Source: CAWJKP01 sp963843465 (GTDB lineage: Bacteria > Planctomycetota > Planctomycetia > Pirellulales > Thermoguttaceae). From it: a DNA stretch of 64,000 nt. A model generated the notes under the pieces. It saw only the letters and a list, made by a program, of their open reading frames with translations, searched no databases and was not told the origin of the DNA. The stretch covers positions 1,736,001-1,800,000 of the forward strand of contig CAWJKP010000001.1 in assembly GCA_963843465.1 (NCBI GenBank), read 5' to 3'. This document shows, piece after piece, positions 8,637 through 17,742 of this stretch (position 1 is its first letter; each line of letters starts with the position of its first letter). The position numbers and the translations under genes are program-made.

Positions 8637-9902
8637 ATGAACTCTCGCCAACGCGTCGAAGCGGCGCTGCGCCACCAGCAGCCGGACCTTGTGCCCCTGG
8701 ATTTGGGCGCCAGCCCGGTGAGCGGCATGCACGTCAGCGCCGTCTACCAACTCCGCCAGTCCCTGGGGCTGGACCCGCCGGGTACGCCGGTCAAGGTCGT
8801 CGAGCCCTACCAGTTGCTCGGCGAGATCGACCCGCAGCTCCAGAACGCCCTGGGGGTCGACGCGGTCGGCCTGCCCGGACGCCGCACGATGTTCGGCTTC
8901 GAGAACAAGGACTGGAAGCCCTGGACGCTGACCGACGGCACGCCCGTCCTGGTGCCGGGGCTGTTCAACACCGAGGCCGACGCCAACGGGGACATCCTCA
9001 TGTATCCCGAGGGCGACCGCTCCGCGCCGCCCAGCGGGCGGATGCCCAAGGGCGGATTCTACTTCGACACGATCGTCCGCCAGGAGCCGGTGGACGAGTC
9101 GAAGCTGAACGTCGAGGACAACCTCGAGGAGTTCGGCCCGCTCTCCGACGGCGACCTGGCCTGGTTCGCCTCCGAGGCCCGGCGGCTGCGCCAGTCCAGC
9201 CCGCGGGCGATCCTGGCCAACTTCGGCGGCACGGCCTTCGGCGACATCGCGCTGGTGCCGGCCCCCTGGCTGAAGCATCCCAAAGGCATCCGCGACATCG
9301 AAGAGTGGTACGTGAGCACGGCCGCCCGCTTCGACTATGTCTACGAGGTCTTCCGCCGCCAGTGCGAGATCGGCCTGGCCAACCTGGCGAAGCTCTACGA
9401 AGCGGTGGGCGACCGGGTCACGGCCGTCTTCGTCACCGGCACCGACTTCGGCACGCAGAGCGGACCGTTCATCAGCCCCAACGCCTACCGCAAGCTCTAC
9501 GAGCCTTTCCACCGCCGCGTGAACGATTGGGTCCACCAGCGGACGCCCTGGAAGACCTTTATCCATAGCTGCGGCTCGGTGCTGGCGCTGTTGCCGGACA
9601 TGATCGAGGCCGGCTTCGACATCCTCAACCCGGTGCAGTGTTCCGCGGCCGGCATGGACCCGCAGACGCTCAAGGATCGTTTCGGCGCGAAGATCACCTT
9701 CTGGGGCGGCGGCGTGGACACGCAGAAGACGCTGCCCTTCGGCACGCCGGACCAGGTCCGCGGCGAGGTCAAGCGGCGGATGGAGATCTTCGGCCGCGGC
9801 GGCGGCTTCGTCTTCAACACGGTCCACAACGTGCAGGCCCGCACGCCGCCGGAGAATCTGGTGGCGCTCTACGAGGCGGTGCGGGAGTACCGAAGACTGT
9901 AA
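8637..9902 (+). CDS. Uroporphyrinogen-decarboxylase-family protein, corrinoid methyltransferase-like
   Basis: The 421-residue product has the UroD/MtaA TIM-barrel fold. The C-terminal half shows an HxC zinc site (HSCGS, about residue 305) with a further cysteine in NPVQCSAAGMD. These are ligands of MtaA/MtbA/CmuA-type methylcobamide methyltransferases, not of heme-pathway HemE. The start MNSRQRVEAALRHQQPD is typical for this planctomycete-rich subgroup. No corrinoid protein gene is adjacent. A second, frameshifted member is at 62648-63657. The methyl donor and acceptor are unknown. Confidence 0.87.
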   Translation: MNSRQRVEAALRHQQPDLVPLDLGASPVSGMHVSAVYQLRQSLGLDPPGTPVKVVEPYQLLGEIDPQLQNALGVDAVGLPGRRTMFGFENKDWKPWTLTDGTPVLVPGLFNTEADANGDILMYPEGDRSAPPSGRMPKGGFYFDTIVRQEPVDESKLNVEDNLEEFGPLSDGDLAWFASEARRLRQSSPRAILANFGGTAFGDIALVPAPWLKHPKGIRDIEEWYVSTAARFDYVYEVFRRQCEIGLANLAKLYEAVGDRVTAVFVTGTDFGTQSGPFISPNAYRKLYEPFHRRVNDWVHQRTPWKTFIHSCGSVLALLPDMIEAGFDILNPVQCSAAGMDPQTLKDRFGAKITFWGGGVDTQKTLPFGTPDQVRGEVKRRMEIFGRGGGFVFNTVHNVQARTPPENLVALYEAVREYRRL

Positions 9903-9977
9903 AGGTCGGGTGGGTCGAGCGCAGCGAGCCCCACCAGCAGAATTCGCCCGGGACTGGGCGAGCAAAGGAGGCGAGCG

Positions 9978-10547
9978 ATGAAACGCGTACTCTGGCTGGT
10001 TTGCGTGGGTCTCGCGGTGGCCTCTCCATTGTCGGCGCAGGAACCAGGATCGCAGGTTACTCCCGGCAGAGTTGGCTTTCCGAGAGTCGATCTTCGTCTG
10101 GATCAACTGGCCCCCAAAGATTGGAAGGTGTCCGATATTGAGACAGACGTATGGCCCTATGGCTATCTCAGGCCGGTGCGTGGCGCCGGGCTGGCAATTA
10201 CCCTCCGTGGTCCGTTGGTCGTTCACGGATTCAAAGGCGAACCGGCCCTGGAATTGTTGAACATCTGGATCATGCCGAAGGAATACCAAGCGGTGGCCCC
10301 TCGTTTTCCCGAAACATCGTTTCCGCCCGCAGAGCTTTTGGGCTTAGCGAACCGGGGCCCCGACAAGCGATACCTGATCTACGTGATGCGCACCGGAATC
10401 AAGTCATGGCCGGCGTGGGAAAAGGATATACGGAACTACTTCGGAATACAATCGCCGAACAATGCCGCGCAACCTCAGATGCCACCACCTCCCGAGCCAT
10501 TTCCTTACGTGCCACCGCTCCCCGGGCCAGTTCAGCGCGCTCGCTGA
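9978..10547 (+). CDS. Secreted protein of unknown function
   Basis: I do not recognise a family. A signal peptide (MKRVLWLVCVGLAVASPLSAQ) is followed by about 170 residues with DLRLDQLAPKDWKVSDIET and a Pro-rich C-terminus (PPPPEPFPYVPPLPGP). A strong AAAGGAGG lies six bases before the ATG. The gene stands alone between repeats. Exported small protein is as far as the sequence supports. Confidence 0.75.
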   Translation: MKRVLWLVCVGLAVASPLSAQEPGSQVTPGRVGFPRVDLRLDQLAPKDWKVSDIETDVWPYGYLRPVRGAGLAITLRGPLVVHGFKGEPALELLNIWIMPKEYQAVAPRFPETSFPPAELLGLANRGPDKRYLIYVMRTGIKSWPAWEKDIRNYFGIQSPNNAAQPQMPPPPEPFPYVPPLPGPVQRAR

Positions 10548-11034
10548 GCGGGCGGGTGCCATGCCCGCGCTCGCGCGGGCATGTTGCTGGCGTAGCGTTC
10601 CGAAACGTTGCTCATAGGTACTCCACATGATTGCGCATGCTTTCGCGGTCGGCGAGCGCGTGGAGGAGTTCGAGAAGGAATTTCGGAGGAGAATTACGTT
10701 ATCCGATCTTGTTCCGATTCGGCCCCACGGCTCGCCCCGAAGGGGCAGACGTTCTCTCAGCCCAGGGCAACGCCCTGGGATTCGTTAGGCGACGTGGGTG
10801 CTACGCCGGCCCAACGGGCCAACCGTTCTCGTGGACGGCAGCAAGAAGAACGGTTGGCCCGTTGGGCCGGCGTGGACGCGGCGTCGGTTTCATCGTCCCC
10901 AGGGCGTTGCCCTGGGCTGGAAGAACCGCCGCCCCTTTGGGGCGGAAAAATGGAACAAGACGCGGAACCGCAATGCTGACCCAATGCGGCGACTTTGCCC
11001 CCTTCCCAATCCCAGACTGTAGTAGCGGATCGGT
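10548..11034. repeat. 487-bp repeat-filled gap with large composite palindrome
   Basis: A hairpin with arms CATGCCCGCG/CGCGGGCATG lies at about 10559-10590. From about 10715 to 10953 runs a symmetric element: an outer CCCCGAAGGGGC-type hairpin, a CCCAGGGCAACGCCCTGGG hairpin, then arms of 27 bases built on GGCCCAACGGGCCAACCG, and the same hairpins mirrored. The layout matches 41466-41680. A 53-codon frame from ATG 10627 (MIAHAFAVGERVEEFEKEF) may be a gene stump cut by the element; support is weak. Confidence 0.8.
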
Positions 11035-11349
11035 TCAGCCACCGATCTTCTCCCGCAGCTCCCGAGGGATCAGCGAGCGCAGGTTCGCCTCGGCCCATTG
11101 GGCCCACTGCTCGTCGTTGCGAAAATCGTTGTCGATTTCCTCGACGTGGTCGAAATAATAAGCCAGCGCAGCATGAACGTCGGCCCGGGTAATGCCCGGA
11201 AACATTTCCACAACCTGCGCCGCCGTATGACCGCGCATCTCGTGCCAGACAACGATGTCCATCACCCGGATGCGGTGGCCGGCGATGCACGCGCGGCCGC
11301 CGCACACGCCGGGTGTCTTGGTAATGTGTTGCGCGAGAACGTTTTCCAC
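11035..11349 (-). CDS. DUF433 domain protein, antitoxin-like
   Basis: A 104-residue DUF433 protein with the expected ITKTPGVCGGRACIAGHRIRVMDIV start and the winged-helix-like core GHTAAQVVEMFPGITRADVHAALAYYFDH. DUF433 genes are usually followed by a DUF5615 PIN-like toxin gene. Here the downstream side is repeat DNA and no partner is visible, so this is probably an orphan antitoxin. It could autoregulate its own promoter, which is inference. Confidence 0.87.
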   Translation of the reverse strand: MENVLAQHITKTPGVCGGRACIAGHRIRVMDIVVWHEMRGHTAAQVVEMFPGITRADVHAALAYYFDHVEEIDNDFRNDEQWAQWAEANLRSLIPRELREKIGG

Positions 11350-11405
11350 AAAAGCCTCCCTTGGTCGACAGTTCGGTGTCCTTTCCCATTATAACAGGCA
11401 GTGCC

Positions 11406-11546
11406 AAGGGGACAGGTCCATGTTTTCGGCCTTACGTCCCGCGGCCAAATGCGCTTTTTGGCCGAAAAATGGACCAGTCCCCGCCCAACCCGTGAACGGT
11501 TACCGGGATGCCCACGCGTCCGGAGGCGGGCTAAAGCCCGCCCTAC
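11406..11546. repeat. GGGGACAGGTCC palindrome, GTAACCGTTCAC half-end and GTAG REP
   Basis: 11406-11484 is a palindrome with AAGGGGACAGGTCCATG and its partner GGACCAGTCCCC around a GGCCGAAAAA stem. At about 11489-11500 is GTGAACGGTTAC, the terminal repeat of the element at 24043-24167. 11521-11546 reads, on the minus strand, GTAGGGCGGGCTTTAGCCCG. Confidence 0.8.
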
Positions 11547-11596
11547 GTCAGCTCACGAACCCCGCGGCGGCGTGGCTGTCGGAAACGCATTGCACT

Positions 11597-12794
11597 CTAC
11601 ACCGGTTCAGAGACCAGCACCGCTTCCCGTTCTCCCGCCGTGCTGGCGGGCTGAATGGGGATCCCCGGGTCGCCGACAAGACGAAACGGATCTTGATCCG
11701 TGAGTGAGTCCCCGAAGCTGATGCCCAACGCGCGGGCAGCTTGCACGGCGGCGCTGTTGGGATCGACGCTCGACAATTCATTCACCGCGTCGATGATCCG
11801 TACGTCGTGGATCGACGGCGGATGGTAACAGACCATCTTGCCAAAGTGGCCCTGAACGACCAGCCGGACAGCGTGGGCGCCGAATTGGGTGGCCAACACC
11901 CGGTCGAAGGTCGTCGGCGGACCGCCGCGCTGCAAGTGGCCCAAGACGACGACCCGCGTTTCGCGCAGCAGCCGTTTTTCGATTTCCTCTGCCACGAGGT
12001 TGCCGATCCCTCCCAAACGCGTCTGCCGATCGTCCTTGTCCGCTTCTCGCGTGAGCAGCTTGCCGTCCGGCGACTGGGCGCCTTCCGCGACGACGATCAG
12101 CGTAAAGTTCTTTCCTCGGCTTTCGCGTTCGAGGATTTTTTTGCAAACGTTCTCAAAGGTCCAAGGGATTTCGGGGATGAGGATCACGTCGCCGCCGCCG
12201 GCGATGCCGGCGTGCAAGGCGATCCAGCCGGCATGTCGACCCATCACCTCCAGCACCATCGTCCGCCCATGGCTGGCGGCCGTGGTGTGCAGCCGGTCCA
12301 GCGCGTCGGTGGCGCAGGCCACCGCGCTGTCGAAGCCGAAGGTGAATGCCGTCGCCGACAGGTCGTTGTCGATAGTCTTGGGCACCCCGACCACCGGAAT
12401 ACCGTATTCGTGGAATTGCTGTGCGATGGCCAGCGAGCCGTCGCCGCCGACGCAAATCAGGCCGCAAAGTCCCAACTGCTCGATCGTCGTTTGCGCCGGC
12501 GAGCAGTTCCGGCGGTATTTCCACCCGTTGGGAGATGCCCACTCTGGCGGTAAAACGGCCCTTGTTGGTCGAGCCCAGGATGGTGCCACCCAGATGGAGG
12601 ATGCCGCTGGTATTCTTGCGATTCAGCGGCTTGTAGGCGACGGGGTCCACCAAGCCCTCGAAGCCGTTGAGAAACCCGACCATGTCGTACCCCAACCGGT
12701 CGGCGCTCTTTACGGCGCCGCGGATCACGGCGTTCAATCCCGGGCAATCACCACCGCCGGTGAGAATTCCAATACGTTTGACGCTCTTCAACAT
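11597..12794 (-). CDS. pfkA: 6-phosphofructokinase, frameshifted
   Basis: PFK phosphorylates fructose 6-phosphate in glycolysis. From ATG 12794 the frame shows RIGILTGGGDCPGLNAVIRG and a nucleotide-binding TILGSTNKG. After a one-base shift at about 12500 the second frame continues with ICVGGDGS, VPKTIDNDL (catalytic TIDND), VMGRHAGWIA and HLQRGG. GGDGS (Gly at the 104-equivalent) with PKTIDND (Lys at the 124-equivalent) is the residue pairing of group III, actinobacterial-type ATP-PFKs; donor preference still needs assay. Total length of about 399 codons suits that group. The shift lies in a GCCGGCGC context and removes no conserved motif, so a sequencing error is possible. Confidence 0.88.
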
Positions 12795-12997
12795 GGCTGG
12801 GGCCCACCCGGTCTGCCCGCCTTGCGTAAATGCGGATGCCGCGACCGTCGCTTGCACGCCGCGCTCGCACGCGGGACTCTCCCAAGCGTAGCTTGCCGGA
12901 GGGCAACGTGCGCCGGTTACGGGATTGTGTCGGCTATACTGATGTTGCAGAGAATTCCGCGAAACATCGCCGGATGGCTGCCAAGGATACGAATACC

Positions 12998-13303
12998 ATG
13001 ACCAGTGAACTGACACGCACGGCCGCGTGGTTGATCGCCGCTTGGCTGGCACTTTCCGGCCGTTCATGCGCGACATCCCCCCGCATGGCTGGTCCGATAC
13101 CCGTCTATCGTGACCTGCGTCCCCGGGCACGCTTGGAAAACCAGGGCGCCTGCCAGGATATACTGCACGCGGTCGGAAATGCGCCGTTGGTAGTCCCGCC
13201 TTCAGGCGGTTTCGCGGCGGACTTCCGGCTAAAGCCGGTACTACGAACCTGTCTCATTTCGTCCCGCGTGCAGGATAACTGTTGCGGAAAGGTCGGACCA
13301 TGA
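12998..13303 (+). CDS. Possible short secreted protein overwritten by a repeat element
   Basis: A 101-codon frame starts MTSELTRTAAWLIAAWLALSG, which looks like a signal peptide. The remaining codons run straight into the 111-bp element at 13163-13273, which supplies most of the C-terminus. No family is recognised. It may be a gene stump or chance; the rest of the pfkA-BrkB gap holds nothing else. Confidence 0.25.
   Translation: MTSELTRTAAWLIAAWLALSGRSCATSPRMAGPIPVYRDLRPRARLENQGACQDILHAVGNAPLVVPPSGGFAADFRLKPVLRTCLISSRVQDNCCGKVGP
13163..13273. mobile_element. 111-bp element with CTGCACGCGG ends and GTAG REP pair
   Basis: Ends CTGCACGCGG and CCGCGTGCAG enclose a GTAGTCCCGCCTTCAGGCGG / GTAGTACCGGCTTTAGCCGG inverted pair. 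A near-identical copy is inside the M56 gene at 37221-37327, and a diverged relative is at about 34810-34995. Confidence 0.85.
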
Positions 13304-14217
13304 GCCGCCGTCCTGTCGTCGGTTGGTGGCGCACCATCCAGCAGGCGAAGCCCGTCCGGTTGCTGGCCCGGACAGCCGCCGAGTGGTACGAGGACCAGGC
13401 GTTGGAGCTCGGTGCGGCGCTGGCCTACTATGCCGTCTTCGCCATCTCGCCGGTGATCCTGCTATCGGTGGCCGTCGCCAGCATGTTCCTGGGCAAAGGC
13501 GCCGCGGAAGGCCGCATTGAACAGCAGATCAAGACAGCGGTCGGCCCGACGGTGGCCGAGGCCATCCAAGGCACGTTGGCCTACAGCTATCGACGCGGTT
13601 CCGGGGAGTGGGCGACGATCATCGGAATCGTGATCTTGATTTTCGCCGCGATGGGATTCTTCGGTCAGCTCCAAAGCGCCCTGAACAAGATCTGGAAAGT
13701 GAGACCCAAGCCAGGGCGGGGACTATGGGGCACCCTGAGAGATCGCTCCATATCGTTCGTGGCTGTGCTCGGCGCTTGCCTGCTGTTGCTGGCGAGCTTG
13801 CTGGTCAGCGCTACGCTCTCAGCCTTGGTACACACCTTGCCGGCCTCCGAGATGTCCACCCGCGTTCAGCTTTGGCAGACCCTGACGCTCGGCGGCTTCT
13901 TCGTGTTGCTCACGCTGGCGATAGCGCTGGTCCTTCAATACCTGCCCGACGTCGTGATCGCCTGGCGGGATGTTTGGATCGGCGCGGCGGCCAGCGCGGC
14001 GATGCTCATCCTCGGAAACCATCTGATCAGCCTGTATCTGCGATGGAGCCACACGAGTGCAGCCTACGGGGCTGCCGGAAGCTTTGTCGTCGTCCTGCTA
14101 TGGGCTTACTATTCCGCACAGATTCTGCTGTTTGGGGCCGAGTTCACCCAGGTCCACGTCCGCAGTAGAGGAAAGCCCCTCCAGCCTGCCGAAAACGCGG
14201 AATGGGTCGCCGCCTAA
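13300..14217 (+). CDS. YihY/BrkB family integral membrane protein
   Basis: A 305-residue polytopic inner-membrane protein of the YihY/BrkB (UPF0761) family. Family landmarks are ALELGAALAYYAVFAISPVILL near the N-terminus, the conserved stretch around FFGQLQSALNKIWKVRP and the C-terminal YGAAGSFVVVLLWAYYSAQILLFGAEF. About six membrane segments are visible. GGAAAGG seven bases before the ATG at 13300 supports this start over an upstream TTG. The family has no agreed biochemical function; earlier RNase BN labels are not supported. Confidence 0.9.
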   Translation: MSRRPVVGWWRTIQQAKPVRLLARTAAEWYEDQALELGAALAYYAVFAISPVILLSVAVASMFLGKGAAEGRIEQQIKTAVGPTVAEAIQGTLAYSYRRGSGEWATIIGIVILIFAAMGFFGQLQSALNKIWKVRPKPGRGLWGTLRDRSISFVAVLGACLLLLASLLVSATLSALVHTLPASEMSTRVQLWQTLTLGGFFVLLTLAIALVLQYLPDVVIAWRDVWIGAAASAAMLILGNHLISLYLRWSHTSAAYGAAGSFVVVLLWAYYSAQILLFGAEFTQVHVRSRGKPLQPAENAEWVAA

Positions 14218-14273
14218 CCGCCTCCCGCATTGCACGGGCGGCCACGGGTGCGGACGAGACGCGCTGGCTCCAG

Positions 14274-15608
14274 TTACACTTCGAGTTTGCCCGTGCTGTC
14301 GCTGAACTTCGGCATTGCGACACCCATGCGGTCGAGCATCGCCAGGTAAAGGTTCGTCAAGGGAGTCTCCCTGGGATAGCGGAGGTGGCGGCCGCCGATG
14401 ATCGTTCCGCCGCCGCGGCCGGCCAGCAGGATCGGCAAGTCGTCGTGATTGTGGCGGTTGCCGTCGCTGATTCCACTGCCGTACATGATCATCGCGCTTT
14501 TGAGCAAGGTGCCGTCGCCTTCCTTGGCGGCGTCGAGCTTCTGGAGAAACTCGGCCAGCAGGCCGAGGTGATAGCGGTTGATCTTGCTGATCTGCGCCTG
14601 CTTTTCCGGATTGCCGCCGTGGTGCGACAACTCGTGGTGGCCGGCCCGCACGCCGATCTCGGGATAGCTGCGGTTGTTTCCCTCGTTCAGGTACATGAAG
14701 GTGGCAATGCGCGTGGAATCCGTCTGAAAGGCGAGCACGATCATGTCCATCATCAGGCGCGCGTGCTCGGCGAACTCCTTGGGCGTGCCGGCGGGTCGCC
14801 CGCCCGCGGGCAGCGAAGCCGCCGCCGTTTCGGCCTTCTGCAGGCGGCGCTCGAGCTGGCGCACGGCGTACAGATACTCGTCGAGCTTGCGGCCGTCGCT
14901 GCGGTCGAGTTTTCGCCGCAGCTCGGCGGCGTCCTCGGCCGCGAAGTCCAGAATGCTCTTGCGCCGGCGTTCTTGTTGTGCGCGGCGCGCACGGTCTTCG
15001 GCAGTCAGCTCTGCCGGGCCGAAAAGGCGGTCGAAGACGGCCCGCGGGTTGACCTCTTTGCTCATCGGCGAGGTCGGCGTGCGCCAGGAGATGTTGGACG
15101 AATAGGCGCAACTGTAGCCCGAATCGCAGTTGCCCGCCTGCGCGCCCCGCTCGCAGCCCAATTCGAGCGACGCAAAGCGGGTCAGGCGGCCGACCTTCTC
15201 CGCGGCAGCCTGCTCCACGGAGACGCCGTTGCGGATGTCCTTGCCGCTGGTCTTGTAGGGATGGGCCCCCGTGAGGAAGGAGGCGGCCGCGCGGGCGTGA
15301 TCGCCGGGACCGTCGCGGTGCGGCCTGCCGCCGTCGAGCGTCAGCCCGCTGAGCACGGTGACGCTCGACCGCAGCGGCTCCAGCGGCGCGAGGATCGGGG
15401 GGAGAACCTTGAGTGCGCCTTCTTCCTTGGGCGTCCAGTCGGGCATGTGTATGCCGTTGGGAACCGAGAAGAAGGCCATCCGCCGCGGCGGTCCGCCGCC
15501 GGCCGCCAGCGATAGCCGGGGCATGATCGACTCCAACCACGGCAACGCGATCGCCGTGCCGATGCCCCGCAGCACGGTCCGCCGGGAAATCTGCCGCTTC
15601 TTGCCCAT
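14274..15608 (-). CDS. DUF1552 domain protein, Tat-exported
   Basis: The 444-residue product is a DUF1552 protein, a planctomycete/verrucomicrobial family related to the DUF1501 sulfatase-like fold. The N-terminus MGKKRQISRRTVLRGIGTAIALPW is a twin-arginine leader. Internal features include FFSVPNGIHMPDW, DGPGDHARAAASFLTG and HHELSHHGGN. It is only three bases downstream of the DUF1592 gene, the standard pairing in these bacteria, where the two are thought to act together outside the cytoplasm on polymers. The substrate is unknown. Confidence 0.9.
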   Translation of the reverse strand: MGKKRQISRRTVLRGIGTAIALPWLESIMPRLSLAAGGGPPRRMAFFSVPNGIHMPDWTPKEEGALKVLPPILAPLEPLRSSVTVLSGLTLDGGRPHRDGPGDHARAAASFLTGAHPYKTSGKDIRNGVSVEQAAAEKVGRLTRFASLELGCERGAQAGNCDSGYSCAYSSNISWRTPTSPMSKEVNPRAVFDRLFGPAELTAEDRARRAQQERRRKSILDFAAEDAAELRRKLDRSDGRKLDEYLYAVRQLERRLQKAETAAASLPAGGRPAGTPKEFAEHARLMMDMIVLAFQTDSTRIATFMYLNEGNNRSYPEIGVRAGHHELSHHGGNPEKQAQISKINRYHLGLLAEFLQKLDAAKEGDGTLLKSAMIMYGSGISDGNRHNHDDLPILLAGRGGGTIIGGRHLRYPRETPLTNLYLAMLDRMGVAMPKFSDSTGKLEV

Positions 15609-15611
15609 GGC

Positions 15612-17638
15612 TCACTCCTTATTCTTGCAGCTTCGTTTTTGGAAGGGCTCGCTGTGGACGATGCCCAGAACGAACGTCGAGAACTTGTAGTCGCCGGCCT
15701 TCGCGGCCGTGACGATTCCGCCGACCGCCGGCTTATCGTAGGGTTCCACGCCCCGGCCGATGGCGTAGGTCAGCAATTTCTCCGCCAGGCAGTGCGCGAA
15801 CTGTTCCTTGTTGCCGCGGAGCATGGCCTTCAGCTCCTGCGGGCCGTTGAATGACCGGCCGTCGGGCAACTGCGCGGCGGCGTCGATGGGGAACTTGCCG
15901 TCCTTCGTCCGCCAGGCGCCCACCGCGTCGAAGTTCTCCAGGGCGAAGCCCAAGGCGTCCATTTCCTTGTGGCACACGGCACAGTTGGGATCCTTGCGGT
16001 GCTGCTCCATGCGCTGCCGTAGCGTGCCGGCGGCCACGGCCTTGGCGTCGTCCCGCAACATGGGAACGTTTGGCGGCGGATCGGGGGGCGGCGTGCCGAG
16101 GATGTTCTCCAACACCCACTTGCCGCGTTTCACGGGCGAAGTCCGCGTGGGATTCGACGTCACCGTGAGCACCGCGGCTTGCGTGAGCACGCCGCCGCGG
16201 GCTTTTGCGGCCTCGTGGCCGCCGCCGGCCGGAAGCGATACCCGGCGGAACTGGTCTCCCTCCACGCCTTCCAGCCCGTAGTGCCGCGCCAGCCGCGCGT
16301 TGACGAACGTGAAGTCGGCGTCGAGCAGTTCCAGCACGCTGCGGTCCTCGCGCACGATGGTCTCGAAGAACATCTCCGACTCGGTTCGCATCGCGCGGCG
16401 CAAGTCGTCGTCAAAGGCCGGGAATTGCGATTTATCGGGCGCGGCCAGGTCCAGGTTCCGCAGTTGCAGCCACTGCCCGGCGAAGTTCTCGACCAGCGCC
16501 TTGGACTTCGGATCGCCGAGCATCCGCCGCACCTGGCCGTCGAGGTTCTCGCGGAGCTTGCCGCGGGCCGCCAGATCGAACAGCTCGTCGTCGGGCATGC
16601 TGCTCCAGAGAAAATAGGAGAGCCGCGAGGCCAATTCGTACTCGTTGACGCGCGGATCGGCCGCATGACATTCGATTCCGGGTCGAGTTCCACGCGGAAG
16701 AGGAAGTGCGGCGAGACAAGGATTGCTTGCAGTGCCAGTTGTATGCCCCCCTCGAATCCGTCGCCTTGTGCACGAGCGGTTGCGACGAGTTTCAGCAGAC
16801 GAGCGAGTTCCTGGTTGCTGATCGGGCGGCGGTAGGCCCGCGTGGCGAGCCGGCGGAGAATCTGCTCGGCGGCCGCGTCGGGCGAAGATTTCTCTCCCGG
16901 CGCGACGAGAAAAATACGGCGACGCGATTCCGGGTGGGCCTCAGGCTTGTCGCCCGCTTTGTCCTCGGCGACCGCCTTGGCGGCGATTTGCTCGGCTGCG
17001 GCCAGGTACTTCTCCATCAACAGCGGCGGGAGCGTGAGCACGTCGCCGATGTCGTCGAACCCGTAGCCCACGTCGTCGGAGGGGAAATCGGCGGCGGCGT
17101 TGAACTCGACCCCCAACAGGTCGCGGATGGTGTTGGTATATTCCGCACGGTTCAGACGCCTGATCGTCACCCGGCCCGGATCGGGGGGGCCGGCCGGGTC
17201 GGCTTGGCGGAGCGTGGCTTCGAGCCAGGCGTTTACCGCGTCATATTCCGCGTCTTTCGGCCGGCGGCTGTGCTTGGGCGGCATCTTGCGAGCGCGGAGC
17301 ATTCTGAGCACCTTGCGCCATGTCGCCTGGTCCTCCGACGCGGCCTCGCCGGCGTGGTATTTGTCCAACTGGACACCTTGTTCGGCGTCGGCCCCGCTAT
17401 GGCAATCCAAGCAATACCGCTTGACGAACGGCAGCACGGTGGCGTCGAAGGACTGCGGCACCGCGGCGGGCGGCTTGGCGGGCTCGGCGGCGAAAACCAC
17501 CGCCCACGCTCCCACGCAAAACCCTACCGCCACGGTCGACCATGCGCGAACGTGAATCGTCTGGCCTCCTTGGATGAGGTATGGCAGGGGCGGAGGACGA
17601 ATTGAGGGCAGCGCTGCGAATCGGTAGGGTGTATTCAT
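15612..17638 (-). CDS. DUF1592/PSCyt1 planctomycete cytochrome c protein, frameshifted
   Basis: Large secreted c-type cytochrome. The N-terminal frame has a signal sequence, a CxxCH heme site (CLDCH), then DUF1587 (RRLNRAEYTNTIRDLLG) and DUF1595 (RRLATRAYRRPIS). The C-terminal frame has DUF1592 (SRLSYFLWSSMPDDELF), DUF1588 (HYGLEGVEGDQFRRV, NPTRTSPVKRGKWVLENILG), a second CxxCH (CAVCH) and DUF1585. A one-base shift at about 16665 separates them. ATG 17638 is the nominal start, but the best ribosome binding site (AAGGAGG) sits seven bases before an in-frame ATT at 17557, directly ahead of the signal peptide. Confidence 0.87.
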
Positions 17639-17742
17639 TATACCCCGACGAGAAAATGCCGGCACCAGAGGTAAACTAGCCGGCGGGCATGTTGCAGGCC
17701 GGCGACGCGGTGGATAAGATGCCCAAAGAAAGGGATTTGCTC

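Noticed and set aside
8637..9902. Heme-pathway uroporphyrinogen decarboxylase HemE
   Set aside because: The HxC...C zinc ligands and overall pattern fit corrinoid/CoM methyltransferases; HemE landmarks are not seen.
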